Assembly (NCBI RefSeq): GCF_000374565.1
Contig: NZ_KB894685.1
Location: 1-64,000 of the forward strand
Source of the DNA: Siminovitchia fordii DSM 16014 = CIP 108821
GTDB taxonomy: Bacteria > Bacillota > Bacilli > Bacillales > Bacillaceae_C
Length of the DNA: 64,000 bases
Direction: 5' to 3'
In this document: positions 62,918 through 64,000 of the stretch, piece by piece
Position numbering within the stretch: the stretch's first letter is position 1
Layout: each line of letters begins with the position of its first letter
Translations under genes and position numbers: made by a program
The notes under the pieces: generated by a model
The model's input: only the letters and a program-made list of their open reading frames with translations
What the model was told of the DNA's origin: nothing
Databases searched by the model: none

Positions 62918-62942
62918 AAAAAACCCGGCTAAGCCGGGTTTG
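62918..62942 (-). terminator. Terminator of the MBL/rhodanese gene
   Basis: On the minus strand AAACCCGGCT pairs with AGCCGGGTTT, followed by TTTT. Confidence 0.8.
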
Positions 62943-62956
62943 GATGATTGCTAATT

Positions 62957-64000
62957 TCATTTAATTGATACAGCTTTCCGTTTTTTCCATAGGGAGTATC
63001 CGCCCTTGAGATTCCGCACATTTTTTATTCCGTTGGCCTGTAAAATACTAGCAGCTACGGCAGATCTAAACCCTGAAGCACAATAAACAACAACAGGCCT
63101 ACCCCGAGGCACTTTATTCAGGCGGTCCGGCAAGGTACCCAGCATAATATGTGCTGAACCGGGAACACGACCAACTTCCCATTCATCTTGATTACGGACA
63201 TCCAAAACAACGGGCTTCTCGCTTTCCAACATACGATCCAAGTGACCCGGCTCAATTTCTTCACATTTTTCAAGCTTCGGATAATTCCTCACTGTAGAAA
63301 CGACATCCATGTAGCCGGCTATTCGTTCAATGCCGATTGAATGTAGGGCAGTCAATAAATTATTTATCGTCCCAGATTCCACTAACAGATACAAAGGTTT
63401 ATCGTAGTCTGTAAACCATCCGACCCATTTTACAAAAGATTTATTGAAAGGAATATTGATCGTTCCTGGAATATGGCCTTTCGCAAATTCATTTACATCA
63501 CGCGTATCAATAACCATCCCGTTTTTTAGCCACTGGATCAAATCGGATCTGTCATTTGATTTTGAAGGACCGGCCAAATCCCCTATTAAAGGAGGCCCTG
63601 ATTTATTGACTCGCTTCATGATGGAAAAATATTTCGGAGGTTCAGGCTGCCCACAAAGCAAGTCTTGCATAAATTCTTTCTCGTCCTCATACTGTAAAGC
63701 CGGGTTAAACATTTTCTCATACCCAACAGTTGAGGACGGAATGGCGCCCAATGACTTTCCACAGGCACTTCCAGCACCGTGCGAAGGCCACACTTGCAAA
63801 TAATCCGGAAGCTGTTTAAATCTTCCAATGGAAAAAAACATTTCTTTGGCACCTTGTTCTGCTGTACCTTCGTATCCTGCAGCTTTTTCTAGCAGATCTG
63901 GACGTCCGACATCGCCTGCGAAGATAAAGTCTCCCGTAAAAATTCCCATCGGTACTTCAGCCCCACTCCCACTATCCGTAAGCAGAAAGGAAATACTCTC
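62957..64000 (-). CDS. Metallo-beta-lactamase/rhodanese fusion (CstB-like sulfur metabolism enzyme), 5' part outside window
   Basis: The frame is open to the window edge. The visible 348 residues contain the end of an MBL domain (FTGDFIFAGDVGRPDLLEK, VWPSHGAGSACGKSLG). A first rhodanese domain (GMVIDTRDVNEFAKGHIPGT) has LLVESGT where the catalytic Cys should be, so it is inactive. A second rhodanese domain has the active cysteine in VVVYCASGFRSA. This order is that of CstB-type persulfide dioxygenase/rhodanese proteins, which oxidise low-molecular-weight persulfides. Its regulator (CstR-type) is not in view. A terminator follows at 62918-62942. Confidence 0.88.
   Translation of the reverse strand, partial: ESISFLLTDSGSGAEVPMGIFTGDFIFAGDVGRPDLLEKAAGYEGTAEQGAKEMFFSIGRFKQLPDYLQVWPSHGAGSACGKSLGAIPSSTVGYEKMFNPALQYEDEKEFMQDLLCGQPEPPKYFSIMKRVNKSGPPLIGDLAGPSKSNDRSDLIQWLKNGMVIDTRDVNEFAKGHIPGTINIPFNKSFVKWVGWFTDYDKPLYLLVESGTINNLLTALHSIGIERIAGYMDVVSTVRNYPKLEKCEEIEPGHLDRMLESEKPVVLDVRNQDEWEVGRVPGSAHIMLGTLPDRLNKVPRGRPVVVYCASGFRSAVAASILQANGIKNVRNLKGGYSLWKKRKAVSIK

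Overview
This window is from a low-GC, endospore-forming Firmicute of the order Bacillales, most likely Bacillaceae. The evidence is the strong AGGAGG-type ribosome sites, frequent TTG starts, a T-box leader on proBA, many U-tailed intrinsic terminators, SigL (sigma-54) promoters with RocR/AcoR-type activators, a spore sulfolactate gene (comA), and small Bacillus-type proteins (CAP-associated, DUF5316, Cys-rich CWC). Species cannot be fixed from sequence alone. No rRNA, tRNA or CRISPR array was seen.

Layout. 1-201 is the end of an IS21-family element (istB tail). 360-5362 holds DinB-like, secreted CAP-domain, MltG-like and membrane/HTH proteins, plus an unusual long ATP sulfurylase-like protein. 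5981-9673 (minus) is a tight five-gene operon: small protein, AAA+ ATPase, TPR membrane protein, threonine/serine dehydratase and FMN reductase. 9751-11732 is an OsmC/AbgT pair. 12067-16040 holds a PAP2 phosphatase, a MocR regulator divergent from an EamA exporter, and an Asp/Glu racemase-like protein. 16236-17600 is a zinc-finger protein of unknown function with a decayed gene upstream.

17805-24738 is a basic amino acid decarboxylation island. Two close paralogues of an Orn/Lys/Arg decarboxylase flank an AAT-family permease and lie downstream of a RocR-like sigma-54 activator. The first decarboxylase has a perfect -24/-12 promoter. 24991-36293 carries mixed housekeeping and accessory genes: a TolB-like propeller, a PQQ-type sugar dehydrogenase-like protein, an ArsR-SRPBCC pair, a second-type RlmN, DUF2243-CtaG, MFS, DUF5316, CWC, a frameshifted alpha/beta hydrolase and YciI. 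It also contains a Tn3 transposase relic. 37218-39815 encodes a Tat-exported gluconate-dehydrogenase-like flavoprotein pair. 41674-42959 is comA coupled to a histidine phosphatase.

43650-47081 is a decayed stretch with gene relics between DUF6530, a degenerate GIY-YIG protein, an ASCH protein and a broken histidine kinase. 47110-51600 is mug, ilvE and T-box-controlled proBA. 51700-51900 is a highly structured, IS200/IS605-end-like repeat. 52089-53018 is a bile-acid-symporter-family pseudogene with one amber codon.

53374-61807 is a complete acetone degradation module. It has a sigma-54 activator on the plus strand facing acxA-acxB-acxC-scoA-scoB on the minus strand. That operon has a sigma-54 promoter and an upstream dyad. 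Acetone would be carboxylated to acetoacetate and then activated to acetoacetyl-CoA. The window ends with a MOSC protein and the 3' part of a metallo-beta-lactamase/rhodanese protein.

The strongest regulatory theme is two independent SigL-controlled catabolic islands, for basic amino acids and for acetone. Many accessory relics (IS21, Tn3, structured repeats, frameshifted genes) mark the region as a turnover zone.
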